Below are positions 51,306 through 59,821 of a stretch of DNA of 64,000 nucleotides, piece by piece. The stretch lies in NCBI RefSeq assembly GCF_030269325.1, contig NZ_BSTD01000001.1, positions 186,001-250,000 on the forward strand, read 5' to 3'. The position numbers and the translations under genes are program-made. The DNA comes from Amycolatopsis sp. NBRC 101858. Lineage in GTDB: Bacteria; Actinomycetota; Actinomycetes; Mycobacteriales; Pseudonocardiaceae. The notes under the pieces are model-generated. The model made no database searches. It had not been told where the DNA came from and was given only the letters and a program-made list of their open reading frames with translations. Position 1 is the first letter of the stretch. Each line of letters opens with the position of its first letter.

Positions 51306-52040
51306 GTGGGAAAGCTCGACGGCAAGGTGGCAGTGATCACCGGCGGGTCCACCGGCATGGCACTGGCCGGCGCCAAGCTGTTCGTGGACGAGGGAGCGCA
51401 CGTCTTCATCCAGGCCCGGCGGCAGGAAGCACTCGACGACGCGGTCGAGCTGATCGGCCGCAACGTCACCGCCGTGCAGGGTGACGCGGCCGAACTGGAC
51501 GACCTGGATCGCTTGTACGACACCGTCGAGCGGGAAAAGGGCTCGATCGACGTGCTGTGGGCCAGCGCCGGGATGGGCGAACCCGCCGTCCTCGGCGAGA
51601 TCACCGAGGACCAGTTCCACCGCGCCTTCTGGCTCAACGCGCGCGGCACCCTGTTCACCGTCCAGAAGGCATTGCCGCTGATCAACGACCACGGCTCGAT
51701 CCTCATGACCGGATCCAACGCTTCCTTGGGCGCCTTCCCCGGCTGGAGTCTGTACGCGGGAAGCAAAGCCGTCCAGCAGGCCTGGGCCCGCGTCTGGCTC
51801 AACGAACTGCGCGACCGCAAGATCCGGGTCAACGTCCTGACCCCCGGCCAGGTCGCCACCGCCAAACAGGAGGAACTGTTCGACGAGGCGACCAAGGCCG
51901 CGTTCGAGTCCCTCATCCCCCGCGGAAAGATGGGCCGGCCCGAGGAAATCGCCGCCGTCGCCCTGTTCCTCGCCTCCGAAGACTCCAGCTACGTCAACGG
52001 CCTGGAGCTGGTCACCGACGGCGGCACCACCGCCATCTGA
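51306..52040 (+). CDS. Short-chain dehydrogenase/reductase
   Basis: 244 residues from a GTG start behind AGAGGAG. Classical SDR: cofactor loop AVITGGSTGMALAGAKLF, WASAGMGEP (NNAG equivalent), catalytic Ser in LMTGSNASLG, Tyr and Lys in WSLYAGSKAVQQA (YxxxK), and the C-terminal LASEDSSYVNGLELVTDGG. Substrate unknown. It lies 30 bases before the dinucleotide-binding gene on the same strand and is under the TetR operators. Confidence 0.94.
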   Translation: MGKLDGKVAVITGGSTGMALAGAKLFVDEGAHVFIQARRQEALDDAVELIGRNVTAVQGDAAELDDLDRLYDTVEREKGSIDVLWASAGMGEPAVLGEITEDQFHRAFWLNARGTLFTVQKALPLINDHGSILMTGSNASLGAFPGWSLYAGSKAVQQAWARVWLNELRDRKIRVNVLTPGQVATAKQEELFDEATKAAFESLIPRGKMGRPEEIAAVALFLASEDSSYVNGLELVTDGGTTAI

Positions 52041-52070
52041 ACCCCCGAGAACAGGAAGAGAGCACACCTC

Positions 52071-52694
52071 ATGGGCAGCATCACCCTCATCGGCACCGGG
52101 AACATGGCCCGCACCATCGGCACGCGCGCGGTGGCGGGCGGCAACACCGTCGAGGTCATGGGCCGCGACCAGGCCAAGGCCGACGACCTGGCCAAGGCGC
52201 TGGGCGGCGGCACGACGAGGGGCGACTGGGGCGCCGTCCCGGCCGGGGACATCGTCATCGCGGCCCTGTTGCACGACGGTGTCGTCCCGGTCGTCGCCGA
52301 ATACGGGGACGCCCTCGCGGGCAAGGTCATCGTCGACATCAGCAACCCCTTCAACGCCGCGTTCGACGGACTGGTCCACAACGAAGAGACCTCGATCGCG
52401 CAGGAAGCCGCCAAGGTGGCCCCGGCGAGCGCCGGCGTGGTGAAGGCGTTCAACACGATCTTCCGGGGTGCCCTGGAGAAGGGCCGGCCCGACGTCTTCA
52501 TCGCCGGCGACAGTGCGCAGGCCAAGGCGGGCGTGGCGGCGTTCGTCGAGACCCTCGGGCTGCGCGCGCTGGACGTCGGCGGCCTGAAGATGGCGCACTG
52601 GCTGGAAGGAGTGGGTGTGGTCACGGTCGGCCTCGCCGGCAACGGGGTCGGCCACGGGGACTTCGCCCTCGGCGTCGACGAATTCGCCGGCTGA
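52071..52694 (+). CDS. NADP-dependent oxidoreductase of the F420:NADP-reductase type
   Basis: 207 residues. Rossmann loop ITLIGTGNMARTIGTRAV at the N-terminus; AGDIVIAALLHDGVVPVV; GKVIVDISNPFN; VVKAFNTIFRGALEKGRPDVFIAGDS; LKMAHWLEGVGV. The group is often labelled NADPH-dependent F420 reductase, but such proteins may reduce other partners. It is the intact paralogue of the frameshifted gene at 49004; each is linked to a different regulator (TetR here, LysR there). Probably co-transcribed with the SDR 30 bases upstream. Confidence 0.85.
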   Translation: MGSITLIGTGNMARTIGTRAVAGGNTVEVMGRDQAKADDLAKALGGGTTRGDWGAVPAGDIVIAALLHDGVVPVVAEYGDALAGKVIVDISNPFNAAFDGLVHNEETSIAQEAAKVAPASAGVVKAFNTIFRGALEKGRPDVFIAGDSAQAKAGVAAFVETLGLRALDVGGLKMAHWLEGVGVVTVGLAGNGVGHGDFALGVDEFAG

Positions 52695-52847
52695 GCCCTG
52701 ACCGCCGGCCGTTCGTTCCGGACAGTCCACGGCCGACGGCGACCACGCAGGGCCCGGCGACGCGGAAGTCCACAATGTAGCGGCGCCGACATCTCATATT
52801 CACGATCTTGTTCCCACGCTGGGTGAGCGGCTACAACGAGCGGAGCA

Positions 52848-52866
52848 GTGGGTCTAGACCAGAGGC
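52848..52866. promoter_or_regulatory. DasR-like element upstream of the substrate-binding lipoprotein
   Basis: A perfect GGTCTAGACC palindrome at 52851-52860, flanked as GTG-GGTCTAGACC-AGA. The core equals that of the DasR consensus; the flanking T is G. It is about 160 bases before the lipoprotein start, so direct control is uncertain. Confidence 0.4.
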
Positions 52867-52871
52867 CGAAA

Positions 52872-52889
52872 GAGTGACGCGCGTCACTC
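52872..52889. promoter_or_regulatory. Perfect 18-base palindrome
   Basis: GAGTGACGC followed directly by its complement GCGTCACTC. It sits in the 324-base stretch between 52694 and 53019, 130 bases before the lipoprotein start, and is the clearest operator candidate there. Apart from this, the DasR-like core and a weak CGGCCGT/ACGGCCG hairpin near 52706-52735, the stretch holds nothing recognisable. Confidence 0.6.
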
Positions 52890-53018
52890 CCAGAAGAACC
52901 GATCCTACCCGTTGTGAGCGAGCCGTCACCTTCTCTACAGTGGCCCGCGTACTCCCGAGAATGAGTTTCGTTTCCCCGGGATCGGTCCACCACTGTCAAA
53001 TCTCCCAAGGAGCAGGTC

Positions 53019-54032
53019 TTGCTTGGAAACGCCATGAGCAGTGGCCGGGTTCGCACCCGCCGCGCCACGCTCGGGCTCGCCCTCACCGTCGCCGCCGCCA
53101 CCGCCCTCACCGGCTGCAGCGCGCTCGACTCGAACGCCTCGGCCAGCGGGGGCAGCCTGGAGAAGACCAAGATCAAGGTCGCGATCTTGCCCACCGTCGA
53201 CACCGCTCCACTGTGGCTCGCCCAGGACGCCGGTTACTTCAAGGCCGAAGGGCTCGAGGTCGAGGCCGTCATGGCCGCGAGTGGCCAGGCGGCGCTGACG
53301 AAAGCGATTTCCGGCGAGACCGACATCTCGATCTCGAGCTACATGCCGTTCTTCGTCGCGAAGAGCACGGGCACGGCCGACTTCCAGCTCGTCGCGGACG
53401 CGACCTCGGTCAGCCCGAAGTCCGTCGCGATCGTCACGGCGCCGAACTCGCCGGTGAAGACGGTCAACGACCTCGGTGGCAAGCGGATCGCGATGACCGC
53501 CAAGAACACGGCGAGCGACCTGCTGGCGAAGTCCCTGATGAAGGACCACGGCGTCCCGATCGACAAGGTGATCTGGGTCCCCAGCCCGTTCCCGAACACC
53601 GCGGCGGCACTGGCGCAGGGTCAGGTCGACGCGGCCTTGCTGCCCGAGCCGTTCCTCACCCAGGCCGCCAAGACCGCCGGCGCGATCCCGGTGATCGACG
53701 TCAACTCCGGCGCCACGCAGGACTTCCCGCTTTCCGGCTACGGCGCGATCTCGAAGTGGGTCAAGGAGAACCCGAAGACCCTCGCGGCCTTCCAGCGCGC
53801 ACTGCAGCGCGCCACCAGTGAGACGAACAAGGACCGCTCCAAGATCGAGCCGCTGCTGGTCAAGTACGCCAAGATCGACGAAGACTCCTCCAAGCTGCTC
53901 GGCCTCCCCAGCTTCAGCGCGAAGCTGGACGCCCGGCGCCTGCAGCGGGTGCCCGACCTGATGCTCCAGATGGGCGCGATCAACACCAAGGTCGACGCCG
54001 CGGCGATGATCGCCCCGCAGGCGACCGGCTGA
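53019..54032 (+). CDS. Orphan ABC-type substrate-binding lipoprotein (SsuA/NMT1-like)
   Basis: 337 residues. A TTG at 53019 lies six bases after AAGGAG; the in-frame ATG at 53034 is too far. Signal with lipobox ALTGC near residue 33. The mature part follows the NMT1/SsuA/TauA family: VAILPTVDTAPLWLAQDAGYFKAEGLEVE, SGETDISISSYMPFF, VNDLGGKRIAMTAKNTASDLL and GQVDAALLPEPFLTQ. Such proteins bind sulfonates, nitrate or thiamine precursors. No permease or ATPase gene is next to it. A hairpin terminator follows at 54058. Confidence 0.9.
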   Translation: MLGNAMSSGRVRTRRATLGLALTVAAATALTGCSALDSNASASGGSLEKTKIKVAILPTVDTAPLWLAQDAGYFKAEGLEVEAVMAASGQAALTKAISGETDISISSYMPFFVAKSTGTADFQLVADATSVSPKSVAIVTAPNSPVKTVNDLGGKRIAMTAKNTASDLLAKSLMKDHGVPIDKVIWVPSPFPNTAAALAQGQVDAALLPEPFLTQAAKTAGAIPVIDVNSGATQDFPLSGYGAISKWVKENPKTLAAFQRALQRATSETNKDRSKIEPLLVKYAKIDEDSSKLLGLPSFSAKLDARRLQRVPDLMLQMGAINTKVDAAAMIAPQATG

Positions 54033-54057
54033 CGCGAGAACCCGGGTCCACGGCCCT

Positions 54058-54092
54058 GGCCGGCTTCCTCCTGTTCCGGGAGGAAGCCGGCC
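54058..54092. terminator. Hairpin terminator after the lipoprotein gene
   Basis: Perfect 14-base stem GGCCGGCTTCCTCC / GGAGGAAGCCGGCC with a seven-base loop, 25 bases after the lipoprotein stop and six before the stop of the convergent methyltransferase. It can serve both. Confidence 0.85.
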
Positions 54093-54098
54093 TAGTGG

Positions 54099-54878
54099 TC
54101 ATCCGCGACGACCACGCGCCCCGACGGTCATCCAGCTGTAGTCCACAAAGGACGGACTCTCGTACGTCGCGTACGCTTCGTCGAGCAGCTCCCGGGTGAC
54201 CAGGCCGGTGGCGAGCGCGTGCTCCTCGACCAGCTTCGTCGTGTTCTTGAGCCAGCCCGCCAGCGGCTGCCCACCCCGCGCCGGCAGGACCACGCCCTCC
54301 GCCGCGCAGTCGACCAGACCGGCTGCCTCCAGCGGCACAGGCAGGGTGCGAGCCCACTCCGGGTCGGTGCCGACCCGGTCCGCCATGACCCGCGAGAGCG
54401 CCGTCATGGTCCGGCGGGTCGCCGGGTGCGACGACAGCTCGGGCAGCGTGGTGCCGATCTCGATGAGCAGCCACCCGCCGGGCTTGAGCCACGACGCCAG
54501 CCGCTCGATCACGGCCTCGCGCCCGGGCAGGTGCTCCAGCACGAACCGGGTGTGGATGACGTCGAACTCCCCGGGTGCGTCGTCCGTGGTGACGTCGTGG
54601 TGCAGCACGGTCACCCCGAGGTCGGCGAGCGGGCCGAGGAACGCGAGGCTGAGGTCCGTCGCCACCACGTTCTCCGGGCCGGCCAGCTCGGCCATCCTGG
54701 CCGCCACCGAACCCGCCCCGGCGCCGACTTCCAGGCACCGCCACCCCTCCCGAACCCCGAGGTCCTCGAGCTGCCGGAAGCTGAACGGGTCGAAGCTCTC
54801 CTGCAGCAGGTGGAGCCGGCGGTGCTCGGCCTGCGCCTGGGTGTCGACGAAGTTGTTCCAGCCGATGGTCTGTGACAT
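54099..54878 (-). CDS. Class I SAM-dependent methyltransferase
   Basis: 259 residues starting at MSQTIGWNNFVDTQAQAEHRR behind AGGAAA. Motif I: CLEVGAGAGSVAARMAELAG; motif II region: VVATDLSLAFLGPLADLGV and DVIHTRFVLEHLPGREAVI; post-motif: LKPGGWLLIEIGTT. The C-terminal part (LKNTTKLVEEHALATGLV) is typical of small-molecule methyltransferases. It is divergent from the adenylation-domain gene at 55195 and may belong to the same metabolic unit; that is inference from position. Confidence 0.88.
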   Translation of the reverse strand: MSQTIGWNNFVDTQAQAEHRRLHLLQESFDPFSFRQLEDLGVREGWRCLEVGAGAGSVAARMAELAGPENVVATDLSLAFLGPLADLGVTVLHHDVTTDDAPGEFDVIHTRFVLEHLPGREAVIERLASWLKPGGWLLIEIGTTLPELSSHPATRRTMTALSRVMADRVGTDPEWARTLPVPLEAAGLVDCAAEGVVLPARGGQPLAGWLKNTTKLVEEHALATGLVTRELLDEAYATYESPSFVDYSWMTVGARGRRG

Positions 54879-55194
54879 CCGGTGTTTCCTCATTCGATCA
54901 GATCGGGCGACGACGCATCGTACGGCTCGCCGTCCCGTGTCCGACAGGGTCAGAAACACCTTTTCTCGCATAGTGGCCGCGCGACCGCGCCTTTACACCA
55001 TCCACATCGGACCGGGGAAGGGAAAGCGCGGTCAAACCAGGGGAATCCGCAGACTTACGCTGATCGGCTTATCCACCCTGCCACGAATGGTCGCACACCG
55101 GAGCCGATCACCTTGGCGCAGTATTGCTTCGGCCGCGATCTCACCGTAGTTTCGCCAGCGATCATCAGCCGCTTTCATTGTCGCGTCCGAAAGA
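54879..55194. other. Divergent promoter region of the adenylation cassette
   Basis: About 316 bases with lower GC than the genes beside it. No supported gene. It contains TCCACATCGGACCGGG at 55001-55016, which occurs again inside the adenylation gene at 55751-55766. No clear operator or promoter boxes were recognised. Confidence 0.5.
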
Positions 55195-56931
55195 ATGGAT
55201 TCCAGCACGATGACGGATCTCGCGTTGCCGGTGAACGCCGCCCGAAGCAGGGGCATCGGGTTGCTGGAGGACGTCGTCGAGCGGTGGGCGGCCGAGCGGC
55301 CCACCGCCACGGCGTGCTCCGCGCCGGACGGCGTGCTCGACTTCGCCGGCCTCGCCGAGCGGACGACGGCGATCGCCGGGGCGCTGGCGGCCGCCGGGGC
55401 GGGGCCGGGCACCGCGGTCGCGCTGACCACCGGACGGTCCCGGCTGGCCGTGGCGAGCCTGCTCGCCGTGTGGCGCCTCGGGGCGACGGCGGTGCCGCTG
55501 GACGAGCGGCACCCGGCCGCGCGGACCGCCGAGGCGCTCGACGGCGTGTCCGTGCTCCTCGGGAAGCGGCCTCCCGGCGCGCCGGCCGACCTGCCCGTGC
55601 TCGACCCCGAAAGCGCCCGGGGCGGGCCGTTCGCCGCGGCCGCGGGCGAGATCGCCTACCTCATCCACACTTCGGGCAGCGCGGGGCGGCCGAAGGCCGT
55701 CGAAGTCACCTACGCGGGCCTGGAAACCGCGCTGGACGCCATGCGCACCCTCCACATCGGACCGGGCGGCCTGGGCATCAACCCCCTCTCGCCCGCGTTC
55801 GACGGCTGGCTCTGGTGCGTGCTGCTGCACCTGCTGAACGGCGTCGGCACGGCGATCCTCGACCTCGCCGACGACGGCGAGCACGTCGACCTCGCGGGCC
55901 GGATCGCCGCGGTCGCGCCGCGCACGGCCAGCCTCACCCCGTCCCTGCTGGCTTCCTGCGCCGACGCGCTCGCCGGCGCCGAGGTCGTGGTGGTCGCCGG
56001 GGAACACTGCCCGCGCGGGCTGCTCGAAGTGCTGCTGGCCCGGCACCGGGTGCTGAACGTCTACGGCCCCACCGAGGCCACGATCGCCGCGACGTGCGCC
56101 GACAGCGCCCGCGGCGACGACGTCACGACCATCGGGCGCCCGCTGCCCGGCTACCTGGCCCGGGTGCTCGACGACGACCTGCGGCCGGTGCCCGCGGGCG
56201 CCCGCGGCGAGCTGTGCCTCGGCGGTCCCGCGCTCGCCCGGGGCTACCGCGGCGACCCGGAGCTCACCGCGCGCCGGTTCGTCACCGTGGACGGCGAGCG
56301 GCTGTTCCGCACCGGCGACGAGGTCATCGCCCGCCCGGACGGGCAGCTCGAGTTCCTCGGCCGGCTCGACACCCAGGTCAAGGTGCGCGGGTTCCGGATC
56401 GAGCTCGGCGAGCTCGAGCGGGTAGTCGAGCAGCTGCCGGCGGTGCTCGCGGCGACGGCGTTCGTGCGGACCGCGGGCGGCACCCTCGGCGTCGCCGCCG
56501 TGCTCGCCGACGGGCACGACCCGGTCGCCGGCGCCCTGCTCGTGCGCGAGCACTGCCGGACGTTCCTGCCGGAGCACATGCTCCCGTCCACAGTGGACTT
56601 CGTGCCCGCGCTGCCCTACGACGACCGCGGCAAGGTCGACCGGGCGGCGCTCGCGCTGGCCGCCGACGCGGCCCGGCCCGCGGGCCGGGCGCCGGCCACC
56701 GACCGCGAACACGAGGTCTGCGCCGTCTTCGCCGAGGTGCTGGACCAGCCGGTGACCGACGTGGCCGCCGACTTCTTCGAGCTCGGCGGCCACTCGCTGC
56801 TGGCCGCCCGGATGGTCGCCGCGCTGCGCAAGCGGACCGGGCTGCGGGCGTCGATCCCGTTGCTGCTGGGCAACCCCAACCCGGCCGCGCTGGCCGCGGA
56901 GCTGGACCGGCTCGCCGAGGTGTCCGCATGA
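55195..56931 (+). CDS. NRPS adenylation - peptidyl carrier didomain protein
   Basis: 578 residues. Adenylation motifs: A3 YLIHTSGSAGRPKAVEVTY near 155, A5 VYGPTEATIA near 287, A7-A8 FRTGDEVIARPDGQLEFLGRLDTQVKVRGFRIELGELE near 370-405, A10 DDRGKVDR near 478. The carrier domain has FFELGGHSLLAARM with the phosphopantetheine Ser near 534. By eye the specificity residues read about D-G-W-S-V-A-V-I-A-K; the W next to the key Asp is unusual and no amino acid is assigned. With the following thioesterase and P450 it resembles NovH-, NikP1- or BpsD-type units that tether one amino acid for beta-hydroxylation. ATG at 55195; a second ATG is at 55210. Confidence 0.9.
   Translation: MDSSTMTDLALPVNAARSRGIGLLEDVVERWAAERPTATACSAPDGVLDFAGLAERTTAIAGALAAAGAGPGTAVALTTGRSRLAVASLLAVWRLGATAVPLDERHPAARTAEALDGVSVLLGKRPPGAPADLPVLDPESARGGPFAAAAGEIAYLIHTSGSAGRPKAVEVTYAGLETALDAMRTLHIGPGGLGINPLSPAFDGWLWCVLLHLLNGVGTAILDLADDGEHVDLAGRIAAVAPRTASLTPSLLASCADALAGAEVVVVAGEHCPRGLLEVLLARHRVLNVYGPTEATIAATCADSARGDDVTTIGRPLPGYLARVLDDDLRPVPAGARGELCLGGPALARGYRGDPELTARRFVTVDGERLFRTGDEVIARPDGQLEFLGRLDTQVKVRGFRIELGELERVVEQLPAVLAATAFVRTAGGTLGVAAVLADGHDPVAGALLVREHCRTFLPEHMLPSTVDFVPALPYDDRGKVDRAALALAADAARPAGRAPATDREHEVCAVFAEVLDQPVTDVAADFFELGGHSLLAARMVAALRKRTGLRASIPLLLGNPNPAALAAELDRLAEVSA
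56586..56598. repeat. Copy of the GTCCAC-W-GTGGAC palindrome
   Basis: Exact copy, GTCCACAGTGGAC, inside the adenylation gene, encoding S-T-V-D with the rare Thr codon ACA. Confidence 0.6.
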
Positions 56932-57635
56932 GCGCCTGGGTGGTGCCGTGGCACCCGTCCCCCGCCGGCCGCCCGACTCTGGTCTGCGCGCCGCCCGGTG
57001 GCGCCGGCTGCAGCCGGTTCCGCACCTGGCAAGCCCGGCTCGGGCTGGCCGTCTCCGTGGTCGGCGTGCAACTGCCCGGGCGGGAGAACCGGTTCGCCGA
57101 AGAACATCCCGCGACCTTCGCCGAAGCCGTCGACGCCGTCGCCGCGGACCTCGCCGAGCTGCGGGCGGGCGCGCCGCTCGTCATCGTCGGAGAGAGCTTC
57201 GGCGGTCTGCTCGCTTACGAACTCGCGCGGGCGACCGGGCCGGATGCGCTCGTGCTCGCCGCGACCGAACCCCCGGGCAACCGGTCGGCCGCCGAGCACC
57301 TGGTCATCGACGAGCAGATCCTGCGCGACCTGTTCGTCTCCGGCCCGCCCGAGCTCCGCGACCTCGACGAGGACAGCCAGGAGTTCCTGCTCGACGTGCT
57401 GCGCCGGGACGACAAGCTCGCCGACACCCACGTCCTCGCCGAACAGTTCACAGTGGACTGCCCGATCCACGCCTGGTCCGGCGATCAGGACGCGGTGGTG
57501 CCCGGGCACCTGCTCGACGGCTGGGCCGGCTACAGCACCGCCGGCACCACCCGGCGGTCCTTCGCCGGGGGCCACACCTTCCTGACCGACCTCGCCGACG
57601 AGACCGTGCCCGCGCTGGGGAGCCTGCTGTGCTGA
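56928..57635 (+). CDS. Type II thioesterase
   Basis: 235 residues. Begins with TLVCAPPGGAGCSRFRTWQ (oxyanion region), has the nucleophile elbow VIVGESFGGLLAYELA with Ser90, an acid in HAWSGDQDAVVPGH and His in SFAGGHTFLTDL. Such stand-alone enzymes clear or release carrier-bound acyl groups. In nikkomycin- and vancomycin-type beta-hydroxy amino acid units an external hydrolase frees the hydroxylated product, which is the likely role here. ATG overlaps the adenylation gene stop, and its stop overlaps the P450 start. Confidence 0.92.
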   Translation: MSAWVVPWHPSPAGRPTLVCAPPGGAGCSRFRTWQARLGLAVSVVGVQLPGRENRFAEEHPATFAEAVDAVAADLAELRAGAPLVIVGESFGGLLAYELARATGPDALVLAATEPPGNRSAAEHLVIDEQILRDLFVSGPPELRDLDEDSQEFLLDVLRRDDKLADTHVLAEQFTVDCPIHAWSGDQDAVVPGHLLDGWAGYSTAGTTRRSFAGGHTFLTDLADETVPALGSLLC

Positions 57636-58813
57636 TGGACCTGACCGACGACCTGAGCTTCGCCGGCACCGAGTTCTGGTCGCACTTCGCGTGGCTGCGC
57701 GAGCACGACCCGGTGAGCCGGCACCCCGACTCCCGTGGCGGCTTCTGGGTCGTCACCCGCTACGCCGACGTGCTGTCGGTCTACCGCGACGCGGCCGGGT
57801 TCAGCTCCCGGCACGGGATGCGGCTGGGCACCAACCCGACCGCGGTGGACGCCGTGACCGGGCAGATGCTGATCGTCTCCGACCAGCCGGACCACGCGCA
57901 GCTGAAGACGGTGCTCGCCAAGGGTTTCTCCCCTTCCGCGATCCCGCACGCGGAGGACCTGGTGCGCACCGTGGTGCGCGGCCTGCTCGACGACGCCCTC
58001 GCCGCGGGGGAGGTGGATCTCGTGGAGACCGCGCGCCGGCTGCCGACGCGCGTGGTGTGCGCGCTGATGGGCGTGCCGCGCGAGGAGTGGGACTGGCTCG
58101 GCGGCACGATGAACGACGCCTTCGAGGGCGAGGACGAACAGAGCAGGCTCGCCGCGCACGCGGAGATCTTCCTGTACTTCTCGGAACTGGTGCTCGACCG
58201 CCGGGACAACCCGGGCGACGACTTCGTCAGCCGCATCGCCGCCGACGAGCGGTCCACATCGGACGGTGCGAAGCGGCCGCTGACCGACACCGAGATCGTG
58301 GTGAACTGCAACGGTGTCCTCGCGGGTGGCAACGAAACCACGCGCTACTCCGCGGCCGGTGCCGTGCTGGCGCTGATCGAGCACCCGGACCAGTGGGCGG
58401 CGCTGCGCACCGACCGCGCGCTGCTGCCGAGTGCGGTCGAGGAGGTCCTGCGCTGGACCACCCCCGGCGTGCACGTGCTGCGCACCGCGACCGCGCCCAC
58501 CACGATCGGCGGCGTCGACATCGCCGAAGGCGACCGGGTGACGCTGTGGAACGTCTCGGCCAACCGCGACGACGCCGAGTTCGGCGACGCGGCACGCTTC
58601 CGGGTGGACCGCACACCCAACCGCCACCTCGCCTTCGGCGGCGGCCGCCACCAGTGCCTGGGGGCGCGTCTCGCCCGCCTGGAACTGACGGTGTTCCTGG
58701 AGGAACTGCTGAACCGCGTGGCCACTGTGGACATCGTGGGCGAGCCGCGTTATACGGCGTCGAACTTCACCTGGGGCGTGCGCGAACTACCGGTGCGCCT
58801 GCACTCCGCCTGA
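57635..58813 (+). CDS. Cytochrome P450, carrier-protein-bound substrate type
   Basis: 392 residues. Heme motif FGGGRHQCLGARLARLEL with Cys near 341; ExxR in EEVLRW; I-helix VLAGGNETTRYSAAG, in which E-T-T replaces the common D-T-T, as in OxyD, NovI and NikQ that act on carrier-bound amino acids. PDHAQLKTVLAKGFSPSAI is the C-helix region. It starts at the ATG that overlaps the thioesterase stop by one base. The ferredoxin partner is not nearby. The end overlaps 27 bases with the convergent XRE regulator gene. Confidence 0.95.
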   Translation: MDLTDDLSFAGTEFWSHFAWLREHDPVSRHPDSRGGFWVVTRYADVLSVYRDAAGFSSRHGMRLGTNPTAVDAVTGQMLIVSDQPDHAQLKTVLAKGFSPSAIPHAEDLVRTVVRGLLDDALAAGEVDLVETARRLPTRVVCALMGVPREEWDWLGGTMNDAFEGEDEQSRLAAHAEIFLYFSELVLDRRDNPGDDFVSRIAADERSTSDGAKRPLTDTEIVVNCNGVLAGGNETTRYSAAGAVLALIEHPDQWAALRTDRALLPSAVEEVLRWTTPGVHVLRTATAPTTIGGVDIAEGDRVTLWNVSANRDDAEFGDAARFRVDRTPNRHLAFGGGRHQCLGARLARLELTVFLEELLNRVATVDIVGEPRYTASNFTWGVRELPVRLHSA

Positions 58814-59683
58814 TCGTCGCGCCCGTCCCCCGCTCCCGCCCACCTGCCGCAGCAACGCCAGGGCCTCCTCCGACGGTGACCCGGCGGGCGTCGTGCACAC
58901 CACGACGGTCTGGCCCGGCGACCGCAGGAGGGCCAGGGTCTGCTGGGTGACCGTCACCGCGCCGACGACCGGGTGGTGCAGCTCGTAGGTGGCGGCATCG
59001 CACGGCGTCACGCGGTGGTCGCCCCACAACGCCACGAATTCGGGGCTCTTCATCGTCAGCTCGCCGATCAGCTCGGCGAGCAGCCGGTCCTCCGGATGAC
59101 GGCCGACGGCGATCCGCAGGTTGCCCACGACGGCGCGCACCTTCCGCCGCCAGTCCCCGTAGAGCTCCCGGCAATGCGGGTCCAGGAACACCATCCGGCT
59201 CATGTTCGGCCGGCGCGCGGGGTCCTCCGGGCTCAGCGGGTCCACGTGGCCGGCGAGCAGGGCGTGGCCGAGGGGGTTCCACGCCAGCACGTCCGTGCGC
59301 CGGCCGAGGACGAGCGCCGGGACGCCGTCGAAGGAGCGCATCAGGTCGCGCGTCTCGTCGGCGACCTTCTCGGGGCGCGGCCGGCGCACCCGCGGTACCC
59401 GGCGGGAGGCCCCGGCGAGCCGTTCCAGGTGGTCCCGCTCGTGCTCGTCGAGCAGCAGGGCGCCGGCGATCGCGTCGAGCACCTCCGCCGACGCGCCCCG
59501 GGACAGGCCCTGTTCGAGCCGGGTGTAGTAGGACACGCTGACGCCCGCCAGCTGCGCCAGCTCCTCCCGGCGCAGCCCTGCCACGCGCCGGCGCGGCCCG
59601 AGGTCGCGCAGGCCCACGTCTTCCGGGCGCAGCCTGGCCCGCCGTGCTTGCAGGAAGTCGCCGAGCGGGCTCGATCCGTCCAT
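58787..59683 (-). CDS. XRE/MmyB-like transcriptional regulator
   Basis: 298 residues. N-terminal HTH (about 10-85): LGDFLQARRARLRPEDVGL, RVAGLRREELAQLAGVSVSYYTRLEQG. The C-terminal MmyB-like PAS-type ligand domain (about 105-285) includes VPALVLGRRTDVLAWNPLGHALL and ELIGELTMKSPEFVALWGDHRV. These regulators generally control a divergent neighbour; here the metallo-beta-lactamase-fold gene starts 138 bases away on the other strand. ATG is chosen; a GTG directly precedes it. Confidence 0.92.
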   Translation of the reverse strand: MDGSSPLGDFLQARRARLRPEDVGLRDLGPRRRVAGLRREELAQLAGVSVSYYTRLEQGLSRGASAEVLDAIAGALLLDEHERDHLERLAGASRRVPRVRRPRPEKVADETRDLMRSFDGVPALVLGRRTDVLAWNPLGHALLAGHVDPLSPEDPARRPNMSRMVFLDPHCRELYGDWRRKVRAVVGNLRIAVGRHPEDRLLAELIGELTMKSPEFVALWGDHRVTPCDAATYELHHPVVGAVTVTQQTLALLRSPGQTVVVCTTPAGSPSEEALALLRQVGGSGGRARRSGGVQAHR

Positions 59684-59821
59684 CACCCCACTATCCCCGC
59701 GCACGGCACCGCTCAGCCACACCCTGCCGGGGGTACGACAACGCGGGGCTGGCCGGCCCGCGCGGACCCGATCAGGCTCGACCTCGTTCGGGCTGCGGCC
59801 CGCGATTCCCGAGGAGCGACC

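Noticed and set aside
54882..55194. Plus-strand frame covering the promoter region of the adenylation gene and running on in the wrong frame
   Set aside because: It runs out of frame through the adenylation gene and has low-complexity composition; the 16-base match to the gene at 55751 belongs to the recurring TCCACATCGGAC word rather than to a duplicated gene piece.
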